Below are positions 49,359 through 57,181 of a stretch of 64,000 nucleotides of DNA, one piece after another. Below the pieces are notes generated by a model. The model did not search any database. It had not been told where the DNA came from and worked only from the letters and a program-made list of their open reading frames with translations. The stretch comes from DASQUK01 sp035697145 (GTDB lineage Bacteria > Actinomycetota > Acidimicrobiia > Acidimicrobiales > VFJN01). A program made the position numbers and the translations under genes. The first letter of the stretch is position 1; each line of letters begins with the position of its first letter. The DNA lies in assembly GCA_035697145.1 (NCBI GenBank), contig DASSDL010000080.1, positions 1 to 64,000 of the forward strand, written 5' to 3'.

Positions 49359-49778
49359 GTGAGCGATCAGATCCCATTTGTGGACTACCTGGTGTTGGGC
49401 GACGATCCGCATCTGGTGGCTCGCGAGTGCACGGCGTGCGGGGCGCGGTTCTTTGATCGTCGTAATGCGTGTGCGGGTTGTGGGGGGACCGAGTTCGCGA
49501 CCGTCTGGGTGGCGACCGAGGGGGTGGTGCGGGCCTTCACGATCGTGTCCTTGGCGGCGCCGGGGGTTCCGGTGCCGTTCGTCGCGTCGGTGGTGGACTG
49601 CGACGGGACGAGTGTGCGAGGCAACGTGGTGCATGTCGAGCCGAGCCCCGAGTACGTGAAGCTGGGCATGAAGGTCCGGTTGGTGACGGTGCCGGTGGGC
49701 ACCGACAGCAGTGGCACCGAGGCGGTCGGGTTCGGGTTCGAGCCGGTCGATGCGCCGAGCGTGAGGGAGGAGCGGTGA
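49359..49778 (+). CDS. DUF35 OB-fold/zinc-ribbon acyl-CoA-associated protein
   Basis: A 139-residue protein from GTG 49359 behind GGGGAGGG (a TTG at 49356 is less likely). The N-terminal zinc ribbon is C-T-A-C-G and C-A-G-C-G (residues ~24-41); the rest is an OB fold, WVATEGVVRAFTIVSLAAP and GNVVHVEPSPEYVKLGMKVR. DUF35 proteins partner with thiolase-like proteins and, in sterol side-chain degradation or archaeal mevalonate synthesis, shuttle acyl-CoA. Its TGA overlaps the thiolase ATG (TGATG), so the pair surely forms a complex. Confidence 0.92.
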   Translation: MSDQIPFVDYLVLGDDPHLVARECTACGARFFDRRNACAGCGGTEFATVWVATEGVVRAFTIVSLAAPGVPVPFVASVVDCDGTSVRGNVVHVEPSPEYVKLGMKVRLVTVPVGTDSSGTEAVGFGFEPVDAPSVREER

Positions 49779-50980
49779 TGGCCGCCGACGATGTCTGGAT
49801 CCTCGGGATCCATATGACCAAGTTCGGGAAGCATCCGGAGCGGGACACGGTGGATTTGGCGGCCGAGGCGACGACGGGGGCGCTTGCGGACGCCGGGGTG
49901 GGCATGCGCGACATCGGGGTGTTGGCGGCCGGGAATCTGATGGGGGGCGGCGGGGGGATCGGCCAGCAATTGCAGAAGCAGGTTGGCCAGACGGGGATCC
50001 CCGTCTACAACGTGGCCAACGCCTGCGCGACGGGGGCGACGGCGTTGCGCACGGCGATCATGGCGCTCAAGGCGGGGGAGTGTGACCTGGGCCTGGCGGT
50101 CGGGGTCGAGAAGTTGGCGGGGGCGGGGCTGCTGGCGGGTGGGAACCGCAAGAGCGACGACGACACCTGGACACCCAAGGGCCGGTTCGGGGCCGTGGCC
50201 CCGATCGATGGCCGGATCGGGACCGAGACAATGCCGGGGGTGTTCGCCCAGATCGGTATGGAGTACGGGCACCGTTACGGGGGGACGAGTTTCGAGCTGT
50301 TCGCGCGGATCAGCGAGAAGAACCACGCCCATTCGACCCTGAACCCGTTGGCGGCATATTCGAAGCAGTTCACGCTGGCCGAGATCATGGGCGACGTGAT
50401 GATCGCCTACCCCAACACCCGGCCCATGTGCTCGGCCAACTGCGACGGCGCCGCCGCCGCCGTGGTGGTCACCGACCAGCGCTTGCGGCGCATGGATCCG
50501 GATCAGCGGCGCAGGGCGGTAAAGGTGGCGGCGTCGGTGCTCACCACAGACCCCTGGGAAGAAGCCTGCCAGGTGCTCCCCAATGTCAACACGCTGACTC
50601 GCAACGCCGCCCACCAGGCCTACGAGGCCGCCGGTGTGGCCCCCGAGGACCTCGACCTCGTCGAGTTGCACGACTGTTTCGCCACCGCCGAACTGGTCCA
50701 TTACGACAACCTCATGCTCTGCGCCCAGGGCGAAGCCGTGCCGTTCTTCGAGTCCGGGGCCACCTGGCGCGACGGCGCCACCCCCGTGAACGTGTCCGGC
50801 GGCCTCCAATCCAAGGGCCATCCCATCGCCGCCACCGGCATCGCCAACGTCTGGGAGATCTGCCACCACCTCCGCGACGAAGCCGGCGACCGCCAGATCC
50901 CCGACGCCAAAGTCGGACTCGCCCACGTCATCGGCCTCGGTTCCGCCTGCGGCATCCACATCCTCGAGAAGGCCGCATGA
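49778..50980 (+). CDS. Thiolase-like protein (SCP-x/lipid-transfer type), DUF35 partner
   Basis: A 400-residue thiolase of the SCP-x/lipid-transfer group from ATG 49778. Catalytic positions: Cys in VANACATGATAL (residue ~86), His-Asp-Cys in ELHDCFATAEL, and SKGHPIAATG with the conserved His; the C-terminal GLGSACGIHIL lacks the usual C-x-G exactly as in related SCP-2 thiolases. Such enzymes cleave branched or steroid-derived 3-ketoacyl-CoA, or act as retro-aldolases with DUF35 proteins. A GGGAGGAG site precedes it. No other steroid-degradation gene is adjacent, so substrate is open. Confidence 0.92.
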   Translation: MAADDVWILGIHMTKFGKHPERDTVDLAAEATTGALADAGVGMRDIGVLAAGNLMGGGGGIGQQLQKQVGQTGIPVYNVANACATGATALRTAIMALKAGECDLGLAVGVEKLAGAGLLAGGNRKSDDDTWTPKGRFGAVAPIDGRIGTETMPGVFAQIGMEYGHRYGGTSFELFARISEKNHAHSTLNPLAAYSKQFTLAEIMGDVMIAYPNTRPMCSANCDGAAAAVVVTDQRLRRMDPDQRRRAVKVAASVLTTDPWEEACQVLPNVNTLTRNAAHQAYEAAGVAPEDLDLVELHDCFATAELVHYDNLMLCAQGEAVPFFESGATWRDGATPVNVSGGLQSKGHPIAATGIANVWEICHHLRDEAGDRQIPDAKVGLAHVIGLGSACGIHILEKAA

Positions 50981-51011
50981 CCGGGCTCGCCGCGCCTTCA
51001 ACCGGACGGGG

Positions 51012-52535
51012 TCAGAGCAGGCGAAGTTGGCTCGGAGTCGTTGTCGCCGGGGCGTGGTCCGGCAAAGGATCGCGGCCCGTGTGGTGCCGGGGGTCGGTGC
51101 GCCCGGCGGGCAGCCCGCCGCAGCGGCGCACCAGCTCGCGGACGTGCGTCTCCAGCGCCTGCTGTTCGGCCTTGGGCGCGTAGGCGCGGTCGCGGTAGCG
51201 GCGGCGATAGCTCGCCAGGAGGTGGGGATGGGACTCGGCCAGGCGGCCGAGGAACACCTCCTTCACGCCCGGGCGCAGGTGGAGCAGCACCGAGGAGATG
51301 GAGCGGGCGCCGGCGTCCACACACGCCCGCACCACCGCCTCGACCTGTTCGGGACCGTCGGACAGGTCGGGTAGCACGGGGGCGACGAGCACGCCGGTGG
51401 GCACTCCCGCGGCGTTGAGCTGCTCCACGGCACGCACGCGGTGGGCCGGGTGCGGGGTGCCCGGCTCGGTGCTACGCCACACCGCCTCGTCGAGCGTGCC
51501 GATCGAGAGGTTGACCCGGACATCGGCGCGGCGAGCCGCCTCGGTCAGCAGCTCGACGTCGCGTAGCACCAGCGTCGACTTGGTCAGGATCGAGAACGGG
51601 TTCGCGTGCTCGACCAGCGCCTCGATGATGCCGCGGGTGAGCCGGTACTTGCCCTCGGCTCGCTGGTAGGGATCGGCGTTGGTGCCCATGGCGATGAGCT
51701 CACCGGCCCACCGCCGGGGATCGAGCTCGTGGCGCAACCGCGACACGGCGTTGACCTTGACCACGATGCGACGCTCGAAGTCGCGATCGGCATCGAGGTC
51801 GAGGTAGGTGTGCGTGGGCCGGGCGAAGCAGTTGTGGCTCACCACACCTTCGGCGATGAAGTCGCCGGTACCCGTGGTGATGTCGAACAGCGGCACGTCG
51901 GCCCCGACCGGATCGATGGCCACCACCCGGCGGCGGGCGCCGCCACTGATGGCCGCGTCGGCGGGCCCATCGACCGCCTCGGGCCGAATGGCGCGGAAGT
52001 CGTCGACGCCGAGCAGCGAATGGTGCCGGGTGAGGTGGGGCCGTGGGCCTGAGCCCAGCCCGGTGCGGGACACGTGCTTCCAGCCTCGGTCTGTGAGGAA
52101 CCGATGGTCGCCGCTGGCGACCAGCCGGGTGCCGTCGGCCAGCGTCACCCGGTAGGCGGGCTTCACGGTCGACCAGTGGTCGATGACCGTGGTCGGGACG
52201 CAGCGCCGGCGGACCTCGTCGCGAACCGTGCCGCAGATCTCATCGCCCGGTCGCACATCGGCCAGCGGCCTGGCGCTGCCGTCGGCCATGAGGATGGGCG
52301 TCTCGCCCGCCAGGCAGTACGTGCACGCGTGGCTACAGCCCCGGTAGGCGTTGATGGTGTAGCGGAACCCGAAGGGCGCCCCCGGCACCTCGTTGATGAT
52401 GCGCTGGGCCCGCACGTGCAGGAACTCCATGCCGCGGAACTCGCCGCGCCCCGGCTCTCGCTCGAACACCGGCTCGTCGAACAGCGCCCCCTGGGCCTGA
52501 GGCCGATCGGCCTGCCGCCACCGCAACTCCGTCAC
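51012..52535 (-). CDS. Rv2578c-type radical SAM protein with an intein
   Basis: About 507 residues from GTG 52535 (VTELRWRQADRPQAQGALFD); the precursor is spliced to ~345. The N-extein ends YRGCSHACTY and the C-extein starts CFARPTH, so the mature protein has the radical SAM cluster C-x3-C-x2-C (C-S-H-A-C-T-Y-C). Later motifs: MGTNADPYQRAEGKYRLTRG and LSIGTLDEAVW. The family (Rv2578c-like; related to SplB-type proteins) binds a 4Fe-4S cluster and S-adenosylmethionine; its reaction is not established. The chosen start follows a -10-like TATAGT by seven bases with an SOS-like motif in the spacer. Confidence 0.92.
   Translation of the reverse strand: MTELRWRQADRPQAQGALFDEPVFEREPGRGEFRGMEFLHVRAQRIINEVPGAPFGFRYTINAYRGCSHACTYCLAGETPILMADGSARPLADVRPGDEICGTVRDEVRRRCVPTTVIDHWSTVKPAYRVTLADGTRLVASGDHRFLTDRGWKHVSRTGLGSGPRPHLTRHHSLLGVDDFRAIRPEAVDGPADAAISGGARRRVVAIDPVGADVPLFDITTGTGDFIAEGVVSHNCFARPTHTYLDLDADRDFERRIVVKVNAVSRLRHELDPRRWAGELIAMGTNADPYQRAEGKYRLTRGIIEALVEHANPFSILTKSTLVLRDVELLTEAARRADVRVNLSIGTLDEAVWRSTEPGTPHPAHRVRAVEQLNAAGVPTGVLVAPVLPDLSDGPEQVEAVVRACVDAGARSISSVLLHLRPGVKEVFLGRLAESHPHLLASYRRRYRDRAYAPKAEQQALETHVRELVRRCGGLPAGRTDPRHHTGRDPLPDHAPATTTPSQLRLL
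51831..52316 (-). other. Mini-intein inside the radical SAM gene
   Basis: 162 residues inserted immediately before the third cluster Cys. It starts with Cys (CLAGETPILMADG, block A), has the block B His in VASGDHRFLTDRGW, block F-like FDITTGTGDFIAEGVVSHN, ends in His-Asn, and the next residue is the +1 Cys. All the residues needed for protein splicing are present. No LAGLIDADG endonuclease is present between the halves, so this is a mini-intein with no homing activity. The +1 Cys is itself the third cluster ligand. Confidence 0.93.
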
Positions 52536-52542
52536 GCATCCG

Positions 52543-52571
52543 ACTATAGCGAACGTATGTACGCCAGTGGA
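52543..52571 (-). promoter_or_regulatory. Leaderless promoter with SOS-like box before the radical SAM gene
   Basis: On the minus strand: TCCACT (-35-like, 52571-52566), 17-base spacer, TATAGT (-10, 52548-52543), then seven bases to the GTG at 52535. The spacer holds GCGTACATACGTTCGC (52564-52549), that is CGTAC-N4-GTTCG, two mismatches from the actinobacterial LexA consensus CGAACA-N2-TGTTCG. The same core occurs before the HNH gene at 62033-62048. Confidence 0.55.
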
Positions 52572-52739
52572 CGATATTTTCTGGCGCCGCCGGGTTGGCA
52601 CTCACCGGCGAAGGCGCCGGAGGCCGCGGCTCAGCGATGTCCTTGCGGAGCTGGTTCAGCCCGGCGCGTTCGTCGACCGAGGGGCCTCCCTTCTCCGAGT
52701 GGGCGGCACCGATGGGCCACTGAACCGCAAGCCGTCTCT

Positions 52740-52778
52740 GCAAAGGCGCTTTGCGAAGGGCCTTTGCGATGTTAGGGT
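52740..52778 (+). promoter_or_regulatory. Tandem operator and promoter of the arsR-MFS operon
   Basis: GCAAAGGCGCTTTGC (52740-52754) is a perfect 15-base palindrome around one base, and GCGAAGGGCCTTTGC (52753-52767) a near-perfect one overlapping it by two bases. TTGCGA (52751-52756) and TAGGGT (52773-52778), 16 bases apart, fit -35 and -10, and the GTG follows six bases later. Three GCAAAG/CTTTGC half-sites cover the -35. This looks like the autoregulatory site of the ArsR-type protein encoded next. Confidence 0.65.
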
Positions 52779-52784
52779 CACGGT

Positions 52785-53366
52785 GTGGCTCCTCCGCCGA
52801 GGTTCTACGAGCTGGACGATGCCAGCGTTCAGCTGCTCGCACATCCCTTGCGGTTACGGCTACTGGCCCTCTTGCGGCTCGATGGAGCGTCCACCGCCAC
52901 CAGGCTCGCGGAGCGCGTAGGTGAGTCGAGCGGTGTGACCAGCTATCACCTTCGCAAGCTGGCTGACGCCGGCTTTATCGAAGAGGACCCAGGCCGGGGC
53001 ACCAAGCGCGACCGCTGGTGGAGGTCGGCGCACGAGGCCACGAAGGTCTCACACGCCGACTTCCTCGGTGACCCGGACGCGCATCGAGCAAGTGTGAGCG
53101 TGCGTCGGGAGATCAACCGCTGGCAGCAGCGGCTCGTCGAGCTGTGGCTGGCCGAGGAGGCCGACTGGGACAAGGCCTGGGTCGACGCCGCAGGATCCAG
53201 CGACTGGTTGCTGCGGCTCACCCCTGCCCAGACGAAGGCGCTGAACGAGGAGATCCTCGGCGTCGTCCGTCGTTACAACGACAACGAAGCACCCGAGGAC
53301 GATCCCGATGCCGAGCGGGTCGTCTGGTTCCAGCACCTCATCCCTGTGAGCGAGCTGCCGTTCTGA
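52785..53366 (+). CDS. ArsR-type winged-helix regulator
   Basis: A 193-residue regulator. Residues 10-95 are an ArsR-like winged helix: DASVQLLAHPLRLRLLALLR, STATRLAERVGESSGVTSYH (recognition helix) and GRGTKRDRWWRSA in the wing. The C-terminal half is helical and acidic (WQQRLVELWLAEEADWDKAW), typical of the longer ArsR group that pairs with MFS exporters; no Cys metal ligands are present. Its TGA overlaps the MFS ATG (TGATG). The palindromes upstream of its leaderless start are the likely operator. Confidence 0.92.
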   Translation: MAPPPRFYELDDASVQLLAHPLRLRLLALLRLDGASTATRLAERVGESSGVTSYHLRKLADAGFIEEDPGRGTKRDRWWRSAHEATKVSHADFLGDPDAHRASVSVRREINRWQQRLVELWLAEEADWDKAWVDAAGSSDWLLRLTPAQTKALNEEILGVVRRYNDNEAPEDDPDAERVVWFQHLIPVSELPF

Positions 53367-54628
53367 TGCCGGTCGGCGCCACCGCGCTGCGCCGGCGTTA
53401 CGTACTACTCACAGGATTGCGTTGGCTACCGGTCGGCTTCACAACCCCGCTGCTTGTCCTTCTGCAGCTGTCACGTGGCCTGACACTGGGGCAGGTCGGC
53501 ATCACGATGGCCTGCTTCGGGGCCACCACGGCGTTGCTCGAGTTGCCGACGGGTGGCTTGGCCGACGCTGTCGGGCGCCGGCCGGTGCTAGTGGCGTCGT
53601 CGGTCCTGGGGATCGTCGTCTTCGGGTTGATGCTCGTGGCCGACGGTCTAGGGCTATGGATCGCGATCAAGCTGTTGGCGGGCGCGGCGCGGGCGCTCGA
53701 TTCGGGGCCGCTGGAGGCCTGGTATGTCGACGAAGTACGTCGTCTTGATCCAGGCGCCGACATCCGCCAGGGGTTGTCGCGAGGCCATGCGGTTGAAGGC
53801 GTGGGTCTTGGGTCCTCGGCCGTGGCCGGTGGCTTGCTGCCGGTTGCCTTCGGCGGCAGCTTCAACGCTGCGGTCGTCGCAGCCCTTGCGGCCCAGTGCC
53901 TTCATCTCGCCGGCTTGCTGGTCCTCATGACCGAGCACCGCACGTTCGACCGAGGGGCGCTGGCGAGAGCCACCCTTCAGGTACCGGCAGTCATCCGAGC
54001 CGGGCTAGCGGTCGGGATGGGACGGGGACCGGTCTCCTGGCTGCTGTGCGGCTCGGCGGTCTGGGGTGTGGCACTGGTTGGCATCGAGCTCCTGTGGCAG
54101 CCGCGCTTCACCGACCTTCTCGGCACCCGATCCGAGACCGGGCCCCTAGGGTTCCTCATGGCGGGTGCGTTTCTCGCGGCGGCGGCCGGTTCGGCCATGG
54201 CGCCACGCCTGGCCCTGCTCGTTGGCGGGGGTACCAGTCACAGCGCCATGGCGTGCACGCTGGCACAGGCGGCGGTCTACATGGCGTTGGCGGCCGCAGG
54301 GTCCTTCGCTATGGCGGCTCCTGCGTTCGTCATCGTGTACCTCCTGAACGGCGCCCGCGGCCCGTTCCACCATGAGCTGCTACACGAACACGTCGCTGCG
54401 GAGCAGCGCACCACGATGTTGTCAGCCGCATCACTGAGCCTGATGGCCGGCGGGTTGGTCACCAGCCTGACTCTGCCCGCCCTCGAAGGGGTGGCAGGCA
54501 TCCCGTGGACCTGGGCACTGGTGGCCGCAGTGCTCGCTACCTCGTCGCTGTTGTACCTGTGGATCCCCGATCGTCCGGCGCCAATCGCGCCATTCGAGCC
54601 CGAGCCAGAGCGAGTCGCGGTCGACTGA
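53366..54628 (+). CDS. MFS transporter under ArsR-type control
   Basis: A 420-residue protein with 12 predicted helices. MFS motif A is present after helix 2 as GGLADAVGRRPVL (G-x-x-x-D-x-x-G-R-R), and helix 4 reads LAGAARALDSGPLEAWYVDE, as in a group of small-molecule exporters. A second half begins near LARATLQVPAVIRAG. The overlap with the regulator gene indicates a repressor-controlled efflux unit; the compound exported is unknown. Only a short acidic tail follows the last helix. Confidence 0.92.
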   Translation: MPVGATALRRRYVLLTGLRWLPVGFTTPLLVLLQLSRGLTLGQVGITMACFGATTALLELPTGGLADAVGRRPVLVASSVLGIVVFGLMLVADGLGLWIAIKLLAGAARALDSGPLEAWYVDEVRRLDPGADIRQGLSRGHAVEGVGLGSSAVAGGLLPVAFGGSFNAAVVAALAAQCLHLAGLLVLMTEHRTFDRGALARATLQVPAVIRAGLAVGMGRGPVSWLLCGSAVWGVALVGIELLWQPRFTDLLGTRSETGPLGFLMAGAFLAAAAGSAMAPRLALLVGGGTSHSAMACTLAQAAVYMALAAAGSFAMAAPAFVIVYLLNGARGPFHHELLHEHVAAEQRTTMLSAASLSLMAGGLVTSLTLPALEGVAGIPWTWALVAAVLATSSLLYLWIPDRPAPIAPFEPEPERVAVD

Positions 54629-54710
54629 TCTTCACCGAGCAGACCGATGAGCAGCCTCCGCCTCTTCCTGCTCGGCCCGGCGAGCAGCCTCCGACGCCGG
54701 AGGCCGCGGC

Positions 54711-55298
54711 TCAGGTGGCCGGCGCCAAGGCGTCCTTCGGCGCCAGCAGGTCCTGCAGCACGGCCTGGACGGCAACGAGGGGTTCGGTCGACCGCTCGCC
54801 CTTGCCGATGACGATCGTGCCCTCGATCGCGGCGATGATCAGGGTCGCTAGGCCATGGGCCTCGGCGGCGGAGCGTCCCTCGGCCTCGAGGGCCTGGGCG
54901 AAGCGATCGATCCACCCCCGCAAGGCCCGTCCTGTGGCCGTGGCCAGGGCCTCGTGGGCGGCGGCCGCATCGAGCGCGACCGTGGCGACCGCGCACCCCT
55001 CCGCGAAGTCGGTGCGCTGCAAGTGCTCGATGTAGTCGTCGAAGAAGGTGGCGACGGCCTCGCCGACGGTGTCACCCTCCTCGAGCCCCTGCTCGAGTCG
55101 CCGCGTCGCGCGCTCGGCGAAGTAGTCGACGGCGGCGGCCGCCAGCTCCTCCTTGCCGCCCGGGAAGTGGAAGTACATCGAGCCCTTGGGCGCGTGCGCC
55201 TCGGCCATCACCTGGTTGAGCCCGGTCGCTCCGTAACCCTGCTTGCGCAGGAGCCGGCTGGTGGTGCGAACGAGACGGTCACGTGTGTCGGATGCCAC
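54711..55298 (-). CDS. TetR-family regulator (LmrA/YxaF type)
   Basis: A 195-residue regulator from GTG 55298 (VASDTRDRLVRTTSRLLRK). The N-terminal TetR HTH includes GYGATGLNQVMAEAHAPKGS and MYFHFPGGKEELAAAAVD. The C-terminal ligand domain with DFAEGCAVATVALDAAA matches the LmrA/YxaF C-terminal family. Such repressors sense small hydrophobic compounds and regulate the divergent gene. Two near-identical GACCGGTC/GACTGGTC sites lie in the gap to the divergent GNAT gene, so it probably represses that operon and itself. Confidence 0.92.
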   Translation of the reverse strand: MASDTRDRLVRTTSRLLRKQGYGATGLNQVMAEAHAPKGSMYFHFPGGKEELAAAAVDYFAERATRRLEQGLEEGDTVGEAVATFFDDYIEHLQRTDFAEGCAVATVALDAAAAHEALATATGRALRGWIDRFAQALEAEGRSAAEAHGLATLIIAAIEGTIVIGKGERSTEPLVAVQAVLQDLLAPKDALAPAT

Positions 55299-55320
55299 AA
55301 CACCAGCGTACAACTATTGC

Positions 55321-55359
55321 GACCGGTCTATTGACTATGACGACTGGTCTAGTTACGTT
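55321..55359 (+). promoter_or_regulatory. TetR operators flanking the promoter of the GNAT operon
   Basis: GACCGGTCTA (55321-55330) and GACTGGTCTA (55342-55351) lie exactly 21 bases apart, two helical turns. The first contains the perfect palindrome GACCGGTC. Between them TTGACT (55331-55336) is a -35; TACGTT (55354-55359), 17 bases on, is the -10. The ATG follows six bases later, giving a leaderless mRNA. A dimer pair bound here would cover the -35. Confidence 0.7.
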
Positions 55360-55365
55360 CGATTC

Positions 55366-55875
55366 ATGCTGCTACGAGCATCGGAAGCCGGAGACCTGGA
55401 GCCCTTGCGGGCTTTCATCGCTCGCTGCTCTCCCGGGACCCTGTACCGGCGGTTCCACGGCACCGGACCGCAGGCGATCGAGCGGGAGCTCACCCGAATC
55501 GCTTCGCCGGCAGACGACCACCGGTCGTGGGTCGTCGTCGACGGGGGCGAGGTGCGGGGCACGGCCAGCCTGGCGCGCTCCCGTTCCGGCGCGACCGAGA
55601 TGGCGCTGCTGGTGGAGGACCGGTGGTTCCGGCGGGGGATCGGGCGGGCGCTTGTCGGTGAGCTCATCACCCACGCGGAGCTCGCCCGGCTCGAGACGAT
55701 CACGGCCTGGATCCAGGCCGACAACGAACGGGCCGTGCGCTTCATCCGGGCGGTGGCTCCCCAGGCGAGCATCCGCTTCGTCGGGGGTGCCGAGCTCGAG
55801 ATGCTGATCCCTGTGGCTGCGGCGGTGGAATTGGGCCCGGCCCGCGCCGCGAACCCGACGCGGGAGGCGGCGTGA
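55366..55875 (+). CDS. GNAT-family N-acetyltransferase
   Basis: A 169-residue protein from ATG 55366 with no ribosome-binding site. The GNAT core has the acetyl-CoA motif RWFRRGIGRALVGELITHA (residues ~82-100) after the strand EMALLVEDR. A helical N-terminus (PLRAFIARCSPGTLYRRFHG) is of the type seen when GNAT domains act with regulatory domains, such as cyclic-nucleotide-binding partners. Its TGA overlaps the next gene's GTG, and the next gene is a cyclic-nucleotide-binding-like protein: in mycobacteria (KATms/Rv0998-type) these two domains are fused, so here they may be a split pair. Confidence 0.87.
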   Translation: MLLRASEAGDLEPLRAFIARCSPGTLYRRFHGTGPQAIERELTRIASPADDHRSWVVVDGGEVRGTASLARSRSGATEMALLVEDRWFRRGIGRALVGELITHAELARLETITAWIQADNERAVRFIRAVAPQASIRFVGGAELEMLIPVAAAVELGPARAANPTREAA

Positions 55876-56306
55876 GGGCCCGGCGCCGGCCGGACGTGGC
55901 GGTCCTGGCCGACGTACCCCCCTTCGACCGTTACGCGCGCAGCTCCCTGGCGCCGCTCATTCCCCACGCCGACCGGTTGCGGGTCGCCGACGGCACCGTC
56001 GTAGCACGCGAGGGCCATCGTGCCAGGCAGCTCGTCATCGTGGTGGCCGGCGTTCTGCTCGCCACCCGCGGCGGGCGTCCGGTCGGGGCATTGGGCCCGG
56101 GCACCTGGATCGGCGCCGAGGAACTGCTCGCCGACCGGGCTCACGACTGCACGCTGGTGGCGGGCGAGGGGTTGGAGGTGCTCGTGCTGAACGGGCCCGC
56201 CTACCGCTGGGCGGTCCAGACCTTGCCGGGGCTGGCCGACGTGCGGGTGCTAGACCTGCGGCGGGTCGAGGCGGCGCTCGAGCAGCAGGCTACGTTCACG
56301 GGGTGA
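55872..56306 (+). CDS. Cyclic nucleotide-binding-like domain protein
   Basis: A 144-residue protein from GTG 55872, overlapping the GNAT gene by four bases. The fold is the CAP-type cNMP jelly roll: PFDRYARSSLAPLIPHADRL, DGTVVAREGHRARQLVIVVA, GVLLATRGGRPVGALGPGTW, IGAEELLADRAHDCTLVAGE. The phosphate-binding-cassette region after GTWIGAEELL lacks the usual R-A-A/S-V-T at the end, so cyclic AMP binding is uncertain. There is no HTH. A role regulating the GNAT enzyme is inferred from fused relatives. It overlaps the next gene by four bases. Confidence 0.8.
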   Translation: MRARRRPDVAVLADVPPFDRYARSSLAPLIPHADRLRVADGTVVAREGHRARQLVIVVAGVLLATRGGRPVGALGPGTWIGAEELLADRAHDCTLVAGEGLEVLVLNGPAYRWAVQTLPGLADVRVLDLRRVEAALEQQATFTG

Positions 56307-57181
56307 CCGAACCAGCCGCCGCCCACGCGGGTACCTCCGAGACCGGGCCGTCACAGGCCGACAAGGCCGCGCAGTTCCTCTCGCTGCACGACGGCCCGAC
56401 CCCGCTGCTCATGCCTAACCCCTGGGACGCGGGGTCGGCCAAGCTGCTCGCCTGGCTCGGGTTCGAGGCCCTGGCGACCACCAGCAGCGGGTTCGCGGCC
56501 ACCCTTGGGCGGCTGGACGGATCCGTCAGCCGCGAGGAGGCCCTTGCGCATGCGGCTTCGATCGTCGCCGCCACCGACCGGCCCGTGTCGGCCGACCTCG
56601 AGAACTGCTTCGCCGACGAACCGGACGGCGTCGCCACGACCGTCCGTCTGGCGGTCGACGCGGGGCTGGCCGGGTGCTCTGTCGAGGACTTCAGCCAGCG
56701 GCCCGACGACCCGATCTACGACGCGGGGCTGGCCGCCGAGCGGGTGGCGGCTGCCACCGAGGCTGCCCATGCCGGCCCGGTCCACTTCGTGATCACTGCG
56801 CGCGCCGAGAACTACATCCGTGGCCGCCGGGACCTCGCCGACACCATCGCCCGGCTGCAGGCCTACCAGGAAGCGGGCGCCGACGTGCTGTTCGCGCCCG
56901 GGCTGAGCGACCTCGATGACGTACGCCAGGTGGTGGCGTCGGTCGACCGGCCGGTCAATGTGCTCCCCTGGCAGGGTGGCCCCACGGTGGCCCAGCTGGG
57001 CGAGGTCGGGGTTCGGCGCATCTCGGTGGGCGGAGCGTTCGCATTCGCCGCGCTGGGCAGTGTGGTCGACGCAGCCCGCGAACTACGCGAGCAGGGTACC
57101 TATGGGTTCCGCGAGCGCTCCCGCGTCGGGCTGACGGCGGTGAGGGACGCGTTCGCCGACACCCAGAGGAGCGCACCATGA
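56303..57181 (+). CDS. Isocitrate lyase/PEP mutase-superfamily protein
   Basis: A 292-residue TIM-barrel protein. Motifs are LLMPNPWDAGSAKLLAWLGF, ATTSSGFAATLGRLDG, PVSADLENCFADEPDG with the Mg2+-binding Asp, SVEDFSQRPDDPIYD, and ITARAENYIRG (the Arg region), ending GRISVGGAFAFAALG-like text. Relatives cleave or form C-C or C-P bonds next to a carboxylate (2-methylisocitrate lyase, phosphonopyruvate hydrolase); the K-K-C-G-H loop of isocitrate lyase is absent, so this is the carboxyvinyl/oxaloacetase-like subgroup. GTG start; part of the overlapping four-gene operon. Confidence 0.88.
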   Translation: MTEPAAAHAGTSETGPSQADKAAQFLSLHDGPTPLLMPNPWDAGSAKLLAWLGFEALATTSSGFAATLGRLDGSVSREEALAHAASIVAATDRPVSADLENCFADEPDGVATTVRLAVDAGLAGCSVEDFSQRPDDPIYDAGLAAERVAAATEAAHAGPVHFVITARAENYIRGRRDLADTIARLQAYQEAGADVLFAPGLSDLDDVRQVVASVDRPVNVLPWQGGPTVAQLGEVGVRRISVGGAFAFAALGSVVDAARELREQGTYGFRERSRVGLTAVRDAFADTQRSAP

